DNA from: Ichthyophis bannanicus | Taxonomy: Eukaryota > Chordata > Amphibia > Gymnophiona > Ichthyophiidae | Length of the DNA: 64,000 bases | Direction of reading: 5' to 3' | Assembly (NCBI GenBank): GCA_033557465.1 | Contig: CM066048.1 | Span: forward strand, 12,376,305-12,440,304 | Part shown: positions 31,441 to 42,640 of the stretch, piece after piece | How the letters are laid out: each line of letters opens with the position of its first letter | Numbering within the stretch: position 1 is the stretch's first letter | Made by a program: the position numbers and the translations under genes | The notes under the pieces: model-generated | What the model was told of the DNA's origin: nothing | Seen by the model: the letters and a program-made list of their open reading frames with translations, nothing else | The model's database searches: none

Positions 31441-32500
31441 TTGAGGAGGTTGTCCTAGCCTCTAGGAAACAGTCCACTAGGAAAACCTATGCTCTTAAAT
31501 GGAAAAGGTTTTCTGTGTGGTGTCAGATCCGTACAGAGGATCCTTTCTCCTGTGCTGTGCCAGTAGTCCTTCAGTACTTACTGCACTTGTCCAACCAGGG
31601 TCTTAAATCCAATTCTGTTCAGGTCCACCTCTCAGCTCTAGCAGCTCACCACTCCTTGGTGGAGGGGTGGTCTCTCTCTGGTCACCCTTTGGTGTCCCGC
31701 TTTCTCAGGGGCTTGCTTTTGCTCAAGCCTTCTATTCGCCCTCCTGCCCCTGTGTGGGAGCTGAATGTGGTCTTGCAGCAACTGACTCGCCCACCTTTTG
31801 AGCCGATGGCTACTTGTCCTCTACGCTTCCTCTCATGGAAGACACTCTTCCTGATAGCCCTTACCTCGGCTAGGAGAGTGAGTGAGCTTCAGGCTCTGGT
31901 CTGTGACAGGCCTTACACCAGGATCTACAGGAACAGGGTAGTCCTCCGGATTCATCCAAAGTTCCTCCCTAAGGTTGTCTCCTCTTTCCACCTCAATCAG
32001 GAGGTGGTTCTTCCAACATTCTTCCCTAGGCCTCATGCTAGCCAGGCTGAAGCAGTCCTGCATACCCTGGACTGTAGGAAGCCCTTACCTTCTATCTTGA
32101 CCGTATGCAAGGACATAGAAGGGCTACTCACCTCTTCGTCTCTTTTGACCCCAATAAGTTGGGGTTAGTTGTGTCCAAGCGTACCTTGTCCATCTGGGTG
32201 GCTGACTGTATCACCTTGGCTTACAAGGCGACTGACCTTCCTTTGCAGGGTAGGGTCACGGCCCATCGTGTTAGGGCGATGGCTGCCTCAGTGGCTCATC
32301 TCCGCTCTGTGTCCTTGGTAGACATCTGCAGGGCTGCAACTTGGTCTTCAAGCCAGACCTTTGCAGCCCATTACTGCCTGGAGAGGGAGTCCCGTAGGGA
32401 CAGTGCTTTTGGCCAGGCAGTGCTCCGGAATCTCTTTGAGGTTAGGCAACTCCTGCACTCCTGTCCTCTGTTGGGTTACCGGTGGGGGTTGAGTCCTTGA
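31441..32500 (+). pseudogene. DIRS-A tyrosine recombinase, one frameshift
   Basis: Integrates the circular DNA. The N-terminal SAM-like part (STRKTYALKWKRF, VQVHLSALAAHHS) and catalytic Arg in LTSARRVSELQALV lie in one frame (to 32168). A one-base loss near 32083 shifts to the frame carrying SFDPNKLGLVVSKRTLS, TAHRVRAMAAS (H-x-x-R) and AATWSSSQTFAAHYCLE (nucleophile Tyr), ending RDSAFGQAVLRNLF. All catalytic residues are visible, so this copy is one indel away from an open frame. It lies immediately upstream of the internal complementary region. Confidence 0.9.
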
Positions 32501-32576
32501 AAAGCCTTTCTTTGCAGCTGGGACTAGAGGGAGTCCTATTGTTCAGCTTGGGTTCCTCGGTAGCCCTGAGCTAGGG

Positions 32577-32682
32577 AGTCACCCATATGTGAGGACTGAC
32601 TTCCTGCTGGGTCCTGGAGAAAGAGTAGTTACTCACCTGTAACAGGTGTTCTCCAGGAGCAGCAGGAATCAGTCCTCACAAC
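32577..32682. repeat. DIRS-A internal complementary region
   Basis: Two abutting parts: 32577-32625 is complementary to the left end (27191-27240), and 32626-32682 is complementary to the right end (32905-32952). Read in reverse, it spells the right terminus followed by the left terminus (ctactctttctcc). This is the signature of DIRS replication, where the region templates joining of the two ends into a circle. Confidence 0.92.
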
Positions 32683-32766
32683 CCTCCCTCCTCCCCTTGG
32701 AGTTGCAGTTGTACATAGTTTGTATTTTTTCCTTTTTTTATGTGCTGTTCTTAACTATGTCATTTG

Positions 32767-32952
32767 ACTGAGGTAAGATGGCACCTTTAGGCGGGAAGGG
32801 AACCGCGCATGCGTGCCAGCATTCCCAAAGGCTTTCTTAGAAAGCTGGGGAAATGCTCCGCTGGGGCTTCATCGGTGCCGATGACACCCATATGTGAGGA
32901 CTGATTCCTACTGCTCCTGGAGAACACCTGTTACAGATGAGTAACTACTCTT
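32767..32952. repeat. DIRS-A right inverted terminal repeat
   Basis: Inverse of the left repeat from ctgaggtaagatggcacc to tgctcctggag, then extended by gaacacctgttacagatgag and taactactctt, which is present only at this end and in the internal region. The extension is expected for DIRS elements, whose right repeat is longer. Confidence 0.92.
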
Positions 32953-33291
32953 TTTTGCTAGAGGAATGCAAATGTCAGCATCCCATAAAAGCCAATATGT
33001 GAGATCCTTGACAGTGATAGATTCATTTCTGACTAAGATAGTAACTGGGACCATGTCTGACTCAGTAACAGGATTAGCTAAAAAATTAACCCACTGTCCC
33101 TGCCCTATACAATACTGGTAATCCTCCCAGAAGCTCTCTAAGCCTTTCCTAGTGAGAAAACTCTCATCATACTCCACAGAAGCACCAAGGTGTATTCGAG
33201 CAAAGACATCTTCTGAGAGAAAGCCCAACTGTAGTATTAATTTCAAAGGCACACCTCTATGATGGGGAAATCCTTCCTCCACCCACTGCAA
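32908..33291 (-). CDS. Unrecognised open frame next to DIRS-A
   Basis: A 127-codon minus-strand frame; only the first ~110 codons lie outside DIRS-A. The composition looks protein-like, mixed and not low complexity: LKLILQLGFLSEDVFARIH, FLTRKGLESFWEDYQYC, VPVTILVRNESITVKDL. DIRS-A truncates its C-terminus, and an upstream frame (33243-33497) overlaps it, suggesting a frameshift. I do not recognise the family. It could be a remnant of a host exon or of an unrelated retroelement or virus; no splice sites or partner domains were confirmed. Confidence 0.3.
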   Translation of the reverse strand: MQWVEEGFPHHRGVPLKLILQLGFLSEDVFARIHLGASVEYDESFLTRKGLESFWEDYQYCIGQGQWVNFLANPVTESDMVPVTILVRNESITVKDLTYWLLWDADICIPLAKKSSYSSVTGVLQEQ

Positions 33292-33299
33292 CTGAATTG

Positions 33300-33768
33300 T
33301 ATTTCTCCATTTTGAAATGCCAGCAATCCCTCCCTCTCCTCCCTGTTCCTCTCCCTGTCATTCGGAATCTTTATTGCCAGCATTCCCCTCCCTCCCGTCC
33401 ACAGCCAGAGCGGTTCCCAGTGTTCCTTACACTGCTGCAGCAAAATAGCACTATAGCTGTGCTGTCTCAGTTTTGGAAGATGAAGGTACTGCGGCATCTG
33501 GCAAACTCCAAGAAACAGTCATTTATTTCATCTAGAAGCTTTATCTCCCTAGTGTGTCCTACTGTAACAGTGACCAGTCGATAGCGGGGAAAAATTGAAA
33601 TCGTCCATTAATAGTGTGTTGTAACTTTTGTTAGCGTAGCCAGGTGGTTAAAATAAAGGAAAATAAATAAAAAATATCCGGTGTGGCGTCCTTGTTTATT
33701 TTTGCTCCTCTGGGCTGGGTGCTGCTAATCCATGGCTGTAATGTGCAGCCAGAAAGTTATTTACCTTA
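33300..33768. other. Unassigned sequence
   Basis: About 470 bp with no supported feature apart from an A-rich stretch (33645-33680, aaataaaggaaaataaataa) that could be the tail of a retroposon whose body was not recognised. Confidence 0.4.
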
Positions 33769-33805
33769 TAGTCCCTCCAGACCAGTCCCACACCTCTGGG
33801 TAATG

Positions 33806-33929
33806 CACCTCCTCCAGAAGCTTGGAGACTGAGCATGTCCAAACTTGAAGTCACCAGTACTAGTACGACTGGCACCACCCACCAGCTCCCAGTATGCTCA
33901 GTCTCCAAGTAGCTGGAGGAGGTGGTGAG
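33806..33929. repeat. Foldback inside DIRS-C left end
   Basis: The segment cacctcctccagaagcttgg with agactgagcat (about 33806-33838) is inverse to atgctcagtctccaagtagc with tggaggaggtg (about 33896-33926), leaving a spacer of about 60 bp. DIRS-B has the same arrangement (gcagctgaggactgaa and ttcagtcctcagcagct at 57629-57726), supporting a common terminal design. Confidence 0.75.
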
Positions 33930-34766
33930 CCAGGGTGTGAGGCTCACTGAAGGAGAAAATAAGGAGTCAGTTTAATTAGGTTTTAATTTGATTTGATTTT
34001 GGTTGGCCCTCCTTTAACATTCTTTTCTTAGTCTGGTCAAAAAAAAAGAGAAGGGGAAGCAGAGAAGATACAGCAGACTCTAGCCCCGAGGAGCAGAGCT
34101 TGGTGTTGAGGAGGATCCCCCCGCCTCGTGATGTGTCCAGGGGAGTGAAGAGGCGGCTGCCGGGGATCTGGGGCTGGAGGGCGGCTCCCAATCCCAAGAA
34201 CGGGTGAGGAGCCACCGGTGCTGAGCTGCGGTTGGTGAGTGCTCCTGCTTCCTCCCCCTTGGCGCCGAAGCTGCGTGCAGCCTGAGCGCGAGGAGGGTAG
34301 TCAGGCTGGTGGAAGTGCAGAGGACTGCCCAGCAGCGATAGCAGTGAGATCCGCGACAGCCGGAGAAGGCCCTTCTTCCTTCCAGCTTGGCTTCAGGTAG
34401 GAGGATTCCTGGGGCGCTGTGAGTTTCGGCGCAAAGAGACCTTGCCGGGATGCATGCCTAGTGCCTCGTGGTTTTTGGCAGTGGCTGCAGTGAGGGAAAG
34501 CAGGACTGCACTGTTTCTCCCATGCTTTTCTGTGACACTTGGAGTGGCCCATTCAGCCGCTTGGGGTCCTTTACAGCTCCTGTTGGGGGCTTCTTCCTGC
34601 CCTCATGTATTTCTGGTTTCCTTTGTTAGTTGAAAAGAAAACAAAATTTAAAAAAAGATAGTAAATAGGGAGACAACTCATCACTGACAGGATTATTGCA
34701 CGGCCTGTTGCATAGGGGGCTCTTGGCCTTTCCAGTTGGCGATCGGAGGATAGCGGGGTTGCTCCC

Positions 34767-35749
34767 ATGCCGTCACATTCACAGTGCCTGGTCTGTGGAA
34801 TCCAGCGAGGGTCCATCTCAGATGAAGACATGTGCCACGGCTGTGCAGCAGAAGCTACCTGTATAGAGCAGGCGATGCAGGACAAGGAGTGGGAGTCTGT
34901 GTTCGTGCTGGCCCAGGAGGCTAAGACCTTGCTGGAGCCTCCTCCCTCGCCACTGGGGGCAGTTTCCAGCCCCTCGACATCCCAGGGGCTATGGGGGGAT
35001 TCTCCCTGGAGTTTGTGCTCTTGTTGCACCAGGCTTTCTGCTTGTGTCAGCAGGGCGCAGCGGGTGACCCCTCCCTGGTGGGGGCTGGTATAAAGAGAGG
35101 CTCCACGGGGAGTGGAGAGGCTCCTGGTGCGGTGCCAGTTAAGAAAGCCAGGCCTTCAGAGATGTGGTCGGAGCCATCTCCTGGGTCCGATGGATCGGAG
35201 GGGGACGAGGGCGATGAGCTCGAGGAGGGAGAGATCCCAGAGCTGGAAGATCAGGCTCGGATTGTCCATGTATTTTGGCATGAGGAGTTGCCTGTCCTGA
35301 TTGCAGAGTCCCTTAAGGTCCTCAAATTGCCCACATGCCCGGCGGCGGATGAGGATACTCTGGAGGACCCATTGATACAGGTGGTGCGGAAGTCTCAATC
35401 AGTCTTCCCTGTGCACCAGGTGGTCAAGCAAATGATTCAGGATGAGTGTGACCTGCTGGAGGTGGGTCTTAAAGGGGCCAGAACAATGTCGTGTCTCTAC
35501 CCCCTGTCGGATCAGGAGCGTGAGATGTTCCAGTCCCCGTGAGTGGATGCCGCAGTGGTGGCGGTTACGAAAAAGACCACCTTCCCAGTTGAAGGGGCCG
35601 CGGCCCTGAAGGATGGTCAGGACAGGAAGGTTGACACCTTGTTGAAGCAGGCATTTGATGTCAACGCCCTGGTCTTGCAGGCCTCCATCTTTGGGGCCTG
35701 GGTTGCAAAGGCCTGTCTGTGTTGGTCGCAGTGTCTGCAGCAGACGTAA
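34767..35749 (+). pseudogene. DIRS-C gag, N-terminal and core parts
   Basis: ATG at 34767 begins a Cys-bearing N-terminus (CLVCGIQRG ... CHGCAAEATC). A frameshift near 34990 leads to the frame 34991-35749: an acidic region (DGSEGDEGDELEEGEIPELED), the conserved gag core (FPVHQVVKQMIQDECDLLE, compare FPMHRVIRQMIESEWECPE in DIRS-B), a TGA at 35540-35542, then VTKKTTFPVEGAAALKD. It ends at the element truncation. Function by family: particle formation and nucleic-acid binding. Confidence 0.75.
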
Positions 35750-35755
35750 GACACC

Positions 35756-36125
35756 ACGCTGGAGTATTAGTTAGACTTTTTGTGGAAATAAGAGGAATAG
35801 GCTTAGCTTAAGTGAAACTGCCCTGCTTTGCAACAACATTCTGAAGTGCCAGAAGACAACATAAGATGATGATCTATCGACCTAAAGACAGCAGATGAGT
35901 TCTAGGTTCCCACAAAAGAGAAGAAGAGAGGATAAGTAATGATACTTACCTGTTTTATTATTTCCATATTTGAGCTCATATATTTGAAAAGACTTTAAAG
36001 AGAAAACAAAACTCAAAATTGAATTTTATACACCCACTTATGATTAGGGGAAATTTTATAACTATTAATTTAACAAATTGAAGGAAACTGTTTCAAAAAT
36101 ACACACTTATTCAATATAGTGTTTA
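35756..36125. other. Unassigned sequence
   Basis: About 370 bp, AT-rich, between DIRS-C and L2-c. Nothing supported. Confidence 0.45.
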
Positions 36126-38389
36126 GTGGGGCTGTACATCCTGCTTGGACCTATATTCCCCCACATCACAGGATCCCACATCACACCAGTACCCTGGTCA
36201 GACCATTACCTAATACGGATTCAACTACAAGCAAAAACCACAAGAAATCCCAATGAGAACCCACCACATATCAGAAGATTCAAATCCTTCAACAAAGAAC
36301 AATTCACAAAAGACACACGAGCCCTCCTCACCACCAAAACGACAGACATAGAAGAGCAAATCCTTGAATGGAATGACATCATATCAACAGCCGCCAAACC
36401 CCTCCAACGCAAAACACAGACCAGTGCCACAAGACCCAGCTCCACACCATGGTACTCCAACTCAATACGCATAGCAAAAAGAGAACTGAGACAACTGGAA
36501 CGTCGCTGGAGACGCAATAAATCAACCCCCCTTCAAAAGCAATACCAGGCAAAACAAAACGACTACAACAACCTCATTAACAACCAAAAGAAACAATACC
36601 ACACAAACCTCATCCTACAATCCACCAACAAACCCCGCGAACTCTACGAGGTAATAAAGAAACTCACCAAGGAACCCCTCAACAGAAATGAACAACAGAT
36701 AGATCCACAGACCTATGCAGACCATCTTACCAACAAATTCACCGCACCACCCAAAAGCAGCAACAAGACAACTACAGAAGGGACCCCCTCAACAAATCAG
36801 AGCTGGGGTACATTCAACACCCCGTCAAAGGAACAGCTATCGAAGATAATCACTGACCTCAACACCAGCACCGCCCCCACCGACCCATGCCCAGTATCAT
36901 GGATTAAGGCATCAAAGGCAGAACTGACACAAACAATACGGAAGATCATACAAAACTCTCTCACAGAAGGGATAATGCCAAACTCACTAAAACTAGCCAC
37001 AGTACGTCCGATCCCAAAGAAGACCATCCTACCAAAAACGGACCCCGCAGCCTACAGGCCCATCTCAAGCATCCCTTTCCTGGCAAAGATCATAGAGAAA
37101 GTAGTCCAACATCAACTACAACAACATCTAGACATACACCACCCCCTTGACCCACACCAACATGGTTTCAGACCTAACCACGGAGTTGAAACTCTACTGA
37201 CACAACTATTCGACAGTCTGCTAAGAACGATCGACAACCCCAAAATGGGCGTACTCATGATATTCCTGGACATCTCCGCTGCATTCGACACCGTATGCCA
37301 CTCAACCCTACTAACAAGACTCGAATAAGCAGGCCTACACAACACCACCCTGAAATGGTTTACATCTTACCTAAAGGATAGACAGCTCCAGGTCAGATGT
37401 GGAGCGACGACCTCTCAACCCATCAGCGTCACACAGGGTGTTCCACAAGGTTCAGCACTCTCAGCCCTGCTCTTCAACCTCTACATACAACCCATCTGCT
37501 CAATCATCAGGAACTTCAACATACAATACACCATATACGCAGATGATATAATGATATTCACACCAATCAATCTAAACAAACCTGACCACACCAACATAGC
37601 CAACTGTTTTGAAGAGATGACAACCTGGCTGCAAGAAAACAATCTAGCAATAAACTATAATAAAACCGAAGCACTGATCATAACAAGAGACCAAACATTC
37701 ACACCCACGCCCTCCATCAATCTAAACAAGGCCACCATCCCAATAAAACAAGAAATAAATACCTGGGAATAACCCTTGACAGAGAGCTCAACCTTCATTC
37801 CCACATCGCGAAAACCACCAGGAGTGCCTACATCAAGATGAGGACAATCAGATGACTTAAACCCATCCTTGCTCCCGAGCATTTTCGAACAGTCTGCCAG
37901 GCCATCATCACCCCCACCCTGGACTACGGCAACCACATCTACCTAGGACTCCCAAAGAAATCCACACAACCACTTCAATTAGCACAAAACACCGCTGCAA
38001 GACTCATAACAGACAGTACAAGCTACGAACATATCACACCCGTTCTATACCACCTCCATTGGCTACCAATCAGCTCTCGAATCCGCTACAAAGTTCTCTT
38101 AACCACATTCAAAATAATAAACAAACTATCTGCAGACAGCCTACAACAGCTCATAACAGCTGACGACAGCAAAAGACCAAGAAGAAAGGGAACATCAAAC
38201 AATATCAGAACTCCAAAAGACTACACCAGGACAAACCAAGCCACATCAAAAAGAGCCTTCACCCTGGCAGCCCCCGCCATATGGAACTCTCTCCCAGACC
38301 ACCTCAGAGCAACAAACAACATCAAAGACTTCAGAAAACAGCTCAAAACTGAACTATTCAAAAACAATTTCAAGGACCTCATAGAATGA
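36126..38389 (+). pseudogene. L2-c ORF2 reverse transcriptase, one stop and one frameshift
   Basis: One frame from 36126 to about 37765, broken only by TAA at 37326-37328, covers linker TPWYSNSIRIAKRELRQLERRW, fingers AAYRPISSIPFLAKIIEK, DPHQHGFRPNHGVETLL, motif A IFLDISAAFDTVCHS, motif B QGVPQGSALSALLFN and motif C IYADDIMIF (both Asp present). A shift near 37765 then leads to the C-terminus: LGITLDRELNLHSHIAK, LDYGNHIYLGLPKKST, LHWLPISSRIRYKVLL, WNSLPDHLRATNNIKDF, ending at TGA 38387-38389. Among the L2 copies here this one has the best-preserved catalytic palm. Confidence 0.9.
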
Positions 38390-38632
38390 CTTTTGATCAA
38401 TCAAGTCAGATAGCAAAGCCACCATTGTAAATATGAATCTGTAAATATGTATCATAAGCACACAATGTATATAGCTTCACATCAAATCAACCACACTCCA
38501 TCACACAGTACACTGTGACAAATCAACACTGCATGCTACTGACAACCCCCCTTCTTTGATTGTTTGCTGTGCCAACCGCTTTGATTTCATGAGAAAGCGG
38601 TATACCAAGTCCGTTTAAATAAAATAAATAAA
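36126..38632 (+). mobile_element. L2-clade LINE copy L2-c, 5'-truncated
   Basis: It starts at the last endonuclease motif (VPWSDHYLIRI, about 36185) and runs through the reverse transcriptase to the L2 3' tail (gccaaccgctttgatttc ... gagaaagcggtatacc, then aaataaaataaata ending near 38632). The complete tail and 5' truncation are typical of target-primed insertion. The C-rich, A-rich plus strand composition matches L2-a and L2-b. Confidence 0.9.
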
Positions 38633-38639
38633 CACCCAG

Positions 38640-39482
38640 GCCCGATTCTCCCCTAAGAGCTCCCCACACGTACAGCAGAAATGAGCAGGGAGCTCTGTAC
38701 CAGGCAAGTGGGGTGGGCTAAGGGAGGAGCGAGGGCGGGCCGGAGCTGTGACCCTCAACCTGGATGTACAGGCCTAATCTGGCAATAGCCCTGTATATCT
38801 GAGCATGGCCAGTTGTGGAATAAGTCCCCCTGATGTGGAAGGCCAGCGCAGCAGGGCAGTACAGACATGGTGAGCAGGACAGGGGGATCCCGGCCTTGAC
38901 AGGTCCAATCGGGGGTTGGGTGGCAGGGATATCGGAGTGTAAAAGGCTGCTGGAAATCGGGGCTCCTGCATGGCGTCCTGGTGCCATGGTGATGGGAAGC
39001 CACAGCACTGGGCTCCATGCAGGAGCCTCAGATGATGTGTACATGGAGGGGACCAGACATATAACGGGCCAGAATCGGGGCATGTTCTACCTGTCCAGGC
39101 CAGTTGCACCCGATTCTGATCCCATGGGAATAGCCCCTGCAGACTCAGAATTGGGTGCAAATCCAGGCTGTCCAAATTTTGGGCGCCCAGATGAGTCAGA
39201 CGGGCCCCAAACTGAATTGGCCTCCTCATATACATTTGTGTAACAACACCTGTATTAAGCTGAGAAAAAGAATCCGAAAGTTATATTATTAATATATAAT
39301 AATACGAGAAATAGATCTTATTGTTTAAACATCTACAGTAAATGTGACAGATGCTCCATCCTTTCAGATTTTCATTTGACATTCCGGTGGTTGTTCGTCA
39401 ATTAGGTGTTCCACTGCAAGTTAGGCGTTTTGTCCTCGGAACCGAACTCTGCCAGGCAGATAATTACAGCATATAACATCAT
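38640..39482. other. Unassigned GC-rich then AT-rich sequence
   Basis: 38640-39240 is GC-rich with open frames on both strands, which is expected from composition and not evidence of coding. 39240-39482 is AT-rich. I see no terminal repeats, polymerase III boxes or domain text. Confidence 0.45.
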
Positions 39483-40235
39483 TCAGTCCACTGTGTGATA
39501 GTAATTTAAAGGGGGGAGAACCCAGTTATCTTGCCTCCACAGCTGTCTGGCAAAATTAGCTTCCCTGATTTCTTTCAGCATTTCATCATTTATCTGTTCC
39601 TTCTGGCCAGGTGGATGGTAGTTCACCCCCACTGCCTTTGCCTTCCCCTTTTTACATGGGATTTCTATCCGTAGAGATTCTACAGTGTCTTTTGTTTCCA
39701 GCAAAACTTTTATCCTGTGTGACTCAATGTCCTCCCTAACACAGAGCACAAGCTCTCCACCAATTTGATCTGCCCTATCATTGCAATATAGTTTGTACAC
39801 CTGGTATCACAGCGTCCCAGTGGTTGTCCTCCTTCCACCAGGTCTCTGAGATGCCAATCATATCTAACCTCTCATTTAGTGCTATATATTCTAGCTCTCC
39901 CATCTTATTTTTTAGGCTTCTAGTATCTGCATTCGGGCATTTCATGGGTTCTATTTTGGTCATATTAATAATCTGATTAGTTGACAAGGGTAATTTGGAA
40001 TCTTTCAGCTCTGTCTGCTCTGTACTTAAAGGCATCTGGCTTACCTTTACCTTTATTGAATCTCTCTATCAGGAGCCCTAACTTCCCTCTCTTGCAAGTA
40101 TTCTTCAAGGATACATCCTTCCAAACCATGCACTTTTGGGTGACTGTCGGCTTTCCCATATTATCTATTTTAAAAACTGCTCTATCTGCTTTTTAAAGGT
40201 TGATGCCAGTAGCCTGGTTCCATCCCAGTTAAGGT
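39483..40235 (-). mobile_element. CR1-A LINE copy #3: end of ORF1 and start of endonuclease
   Basis: Minus strand: an ORF1 block V remnant (LHLNWDGTRLLAS-type text at about 40200-40235), a spacer with KGKGKPDAFKYRADRAERF-like text, then the ORF2 N-terminus with ADTRSLKNKMGELEYIAL, MIGISETWWKEDNHWD (catalytic Glu), and in a second frame ADQIGGELVLCVRED and VGVNYHPPGQ. It is cut at about 39500 before the remaining endonuclease motifs. Several small breaks. Confidence 0.82.
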
Positions 40236-40714
40236 GAAGTAATTTATTTATTTAACCGGTTCGGGTATATGGTTTTTCTACCAGTCAAAATGGTGACCAC
40301 GCAACAAAAAATGAATGGAAGGGGGTACAATGAGGTACAGTGGATGAGTGTGTTGCGGTGGTTTACAGCAGATTATAATGGGTTGTAAGAGTTGAAGTGG
40401 GTTAAAAGGGGTTAAGAGTCGGGTTGTGGGGGCGGAGAGATATGTTTGGCGAGGGTTGGGATGGTATCAGTAGATTACGATAGCATTGTCAAATTGTCAG
40501 TGGGTTGTTGCGGGCTCAACGAGGTGCAGTGGATGTTCGACTGATGTGAATGGTCGACTAGTGGTGCCTCATGGGTATTTCTGTATGCCATAGTGCTCTT
40601 GGAATGAGCAGGTTTTTAGGTGCTTGCTGAAGGCTCTACTTGATTGGATGCTTCATAGTGTGGGTGGCAGTGTGTTCCAGAGTGTAGGAGTGAGAAGGCT
40701 CATAAGTGGAGCTG
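40236..40714. other. Unassigned, probably part of an unidentified repeat
   Basis: It begins with aatttatttatttaaccggt, which looks like the reversed A-rich tail of a retroposon, then runs G-rich to 40714. It contains no supported frame. The phrase ttccagagtgtaggagtgag near 40675 may come from a repeat family, but I cannot name it. Confidence 0.3.
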
Positions 40715-41890
40715 GAGCTGTGCGTGATTGTGTCTGATGTTTAACTTTAAGTAGCTAAACAGGTAAAAAGGCAACAGCAAAAGATAGAAGGATGCTTGTG
40801 TGCATAGGGAGAGGAATGACTAGCAGAAGAAAGGAGGTGATAGTGCCTCTGTATAAGTCTTTGGTGCGACCTCATTTGGAGTATTGTGTGCAATTATGGA
40901 GACCGCACCTTCAAAAGGATATAAACAGGCTGGAGTCAGTGCAGAGGGTGATTACTAAAATTGTTAGTGGTCTTCATTATAAAGCATATGAGGACAGACT
41001 TAAAGATCTTAATATGTATACCTTAGAGGAAAGGCAGGATAGACGAGATATGATAGAGATGTTTAAATACTTCTGTGGCATAAATGCACAGGAGGAGAGT
41101 CTCAATTGAAAGCAAGCTCTACTATGAGGGGACTTAGGATAGGGTGAAAGGGGATAGACTGATTTCTTTATGGAAAGAGTGGTAGATGCGTGGAATAGTC
41201 TCCCAGTGGAGATGGTGGACACGAGGACGGTATCTGAATTAAAAAAACATGGGACAAACACAGGATCTCTAACGGTAAAAAGAGGAGTATTGTAGTTGAT
41301 ATTTTTTTAAAGTTTTTATATACCGTCTTTCTACAATTCAAGATTGTTTACATGAAACTTAAAATAACAGTGTTGACACAGCTGTTGTACATAGAAGAAT
41401 AGCTTCTTTAACATGAACAGGCATAAGTTAACTTTTTACATAATTACAGGTTGGTAGGTCAGGGAGGTGGGTTGGGTGGGGAATGGATATGGAAGGGCAG
41501 ACTAGATAGGCCATGTGGTCTTTTTCTGCTGTCATGTTTCTATGTTCATATGCAGATGTGCACAGAATAGAAATTATTTATGGTTTGAACTTATCTCTTC
41601 TTTTACCTGACAATACCTGGTACCTAATTTAGGGATGTTTCAACAAACTAAAGGCATTCATTGGTTGTGCCCAGCTAAACCTTTCTGAAAGGCTGATGGA
41701 GAAAACTAATTTGGCTTTTAGCCACAGATAACATCACTTTTAAGCACACTTATTACTACCGTCAAATGCAGAAAAGAGATGGACGCGCGCGTAAACAGCA
41801 AAGGAAAAATGAACATATAATTTATACCAAGAGTATTTAAATGCATTTAAATTATAGGCAAATGAGCTGCATATAATAAACTGGTATGCA
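40715..41890 (+). repeat. Segmental duplication, unit 2 (partner at 24305-25476)
   Basis: A collinear copy of the earlier block: CR1-B C-terminus (open at 40792-41109: [34 protein letters not shown]), CR1-B 3' UTR with the roughly 190 bp insert at about 41290-41480, the tcatgtttctatgttcatat end at about 41550, and about 340 bp of flank. Differences between the two units are scattered substitutions and a few small indels. Here MLVCIGRGMTSRRKEV replaces [16 protein letters not shown]. Confidence 0.9.
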
Positions 41891-42640
41891 AATATTGTCT
41901 GCGCCTGATGCAGAGAAACACGTAGACGATTTAGCAACCAGCCTTAGCGCCAATATCTCTGCGCCTGTCTGAAGTGTCTTAGAGATCTAATGCATCCCTT
42001 TGATAGTATTTTGATGGCATCGGGGGCTTTCTCCGATGCCTAGATTATCTGAGGAGAAATGTGAATCTTGCCACCTCTCACAGCAGCAAACAGGGTCATT
42101 CTGTCTTATCTGAGATGCAGATCTCTAAACAATTACAAGTCAGAATGTCTGGTCCTGCCTGCATGATTCTGTCTTACTTCATGACTAAAAGATGAAAACC
42201 AGCGGAGGGCAAAAAACCACGGCCAAACACTTAGATAAAACCAGGGGAACTTTATTGTAGACCCAACTTTACAAGTTTCGGCCCTTTCCATATAATGTCT
42301 GAAAGCTCACTTAGGCACCTCAGTACAATTCCAGCATTCAGACATTTCAATGATTTTTCTTTGTATCACTGTGTTAACTACTTCTCCTCTGGCTCTCACA
42401 GGCTTTTTGAATCAGAGCAGTGAGGCAAAATCATGCAAAAAGTAATGGGGGCCGTAGCCCTGACACTTTGGTTTGCTATCGGCCATATAGTTCATGCCCA
42501 TTGCTCACTAATCTTAATGTATGCCTTCTACCTGTACAGAAAATCCTGTCACTACAGCGACGAGAGTATCTGGAATGAATTACATCATATCGTTCATTTC
42601 AACTCTCTTAATTTGCAGTAACTACTACTATTTCTGCTGA
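41891..42640. other. Unassigned, with a short secretory-looking frame
   Basis: Mostly AT-rich. Plus-strand 42433-42621 is a 62-codon frame whose first 22 residues are hydrophobic (MGAVALTLWFAIGHIVHA), resembling a signal peptide or membrane segment, then HCSLILMYAFYLYRKS. There is no domain, partner or duplicate to support it. A caccggccaaac-like and tttattgtagacccaacttt region at 42225-42290 may be a decayed repeat end. Confidence 0.3.

Larger units (their letters stand above)
27191..32952 (+). mobile_element. DIRS-A: nearly complete DIRS1-like retrotransposon
   Basis: About 5.76 kb (5.48 kb without the SINE inside). The order is left inverted terminal repeat, leader, gag, reverse transcriptase, RNase H, methyltransferase-like region, tyrosine recombinase, internal complementary region and right inverted terminal repeat. 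This is the architecture known for DIRS1-type elements, which lack integrase and endonuclease. Boundaries are set by the internal complementary region: it reads as the right end joined to the left end across TT, matching TT at 27191-27192 and in the T run from 32951. Each coding region has only one or a few breaks. Confidence 0.93.
33769..35755 (+). mobile_element. DIRS-C: 5' end and gag of a third DIRS subfamily, 3'-truncated
   Basis: The left end has a foldback terminal structure like DIRS-B, a leader of about 800 bp and a gag whose core matches DIRS-B gag (TKKTTFPVEGAAALKDGQDRK against TKKTTIPVEGAAALKDLQDRK). It stops near 35755 in mid gag; no RT, recombinase or right terminal repeat follows. 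The left boundary is approximate because no internal complementary region remains to define it. Confidence 0.72.

Noticed and set aside
27191..32952. An LTR retrotransposon or endogenous retrovirus
   Set aside because: Ends are inverted and not direct repeats; there is no protease, integrase or envelope; a tyrosine recombinase and internal complementary region are present.
38718..39243. Overlapping open frames on both strands in GC-rich sequence
   Set aside because: Frames open on both strands reflect base composition; no domain text or repeat partner.
42433..42621. A 62-codon small secreted or membrane protein gene
   Set aside because: A hydrophobic start alone is weak evidence; no neighbours, no homology I recognise, no duplicated copy.
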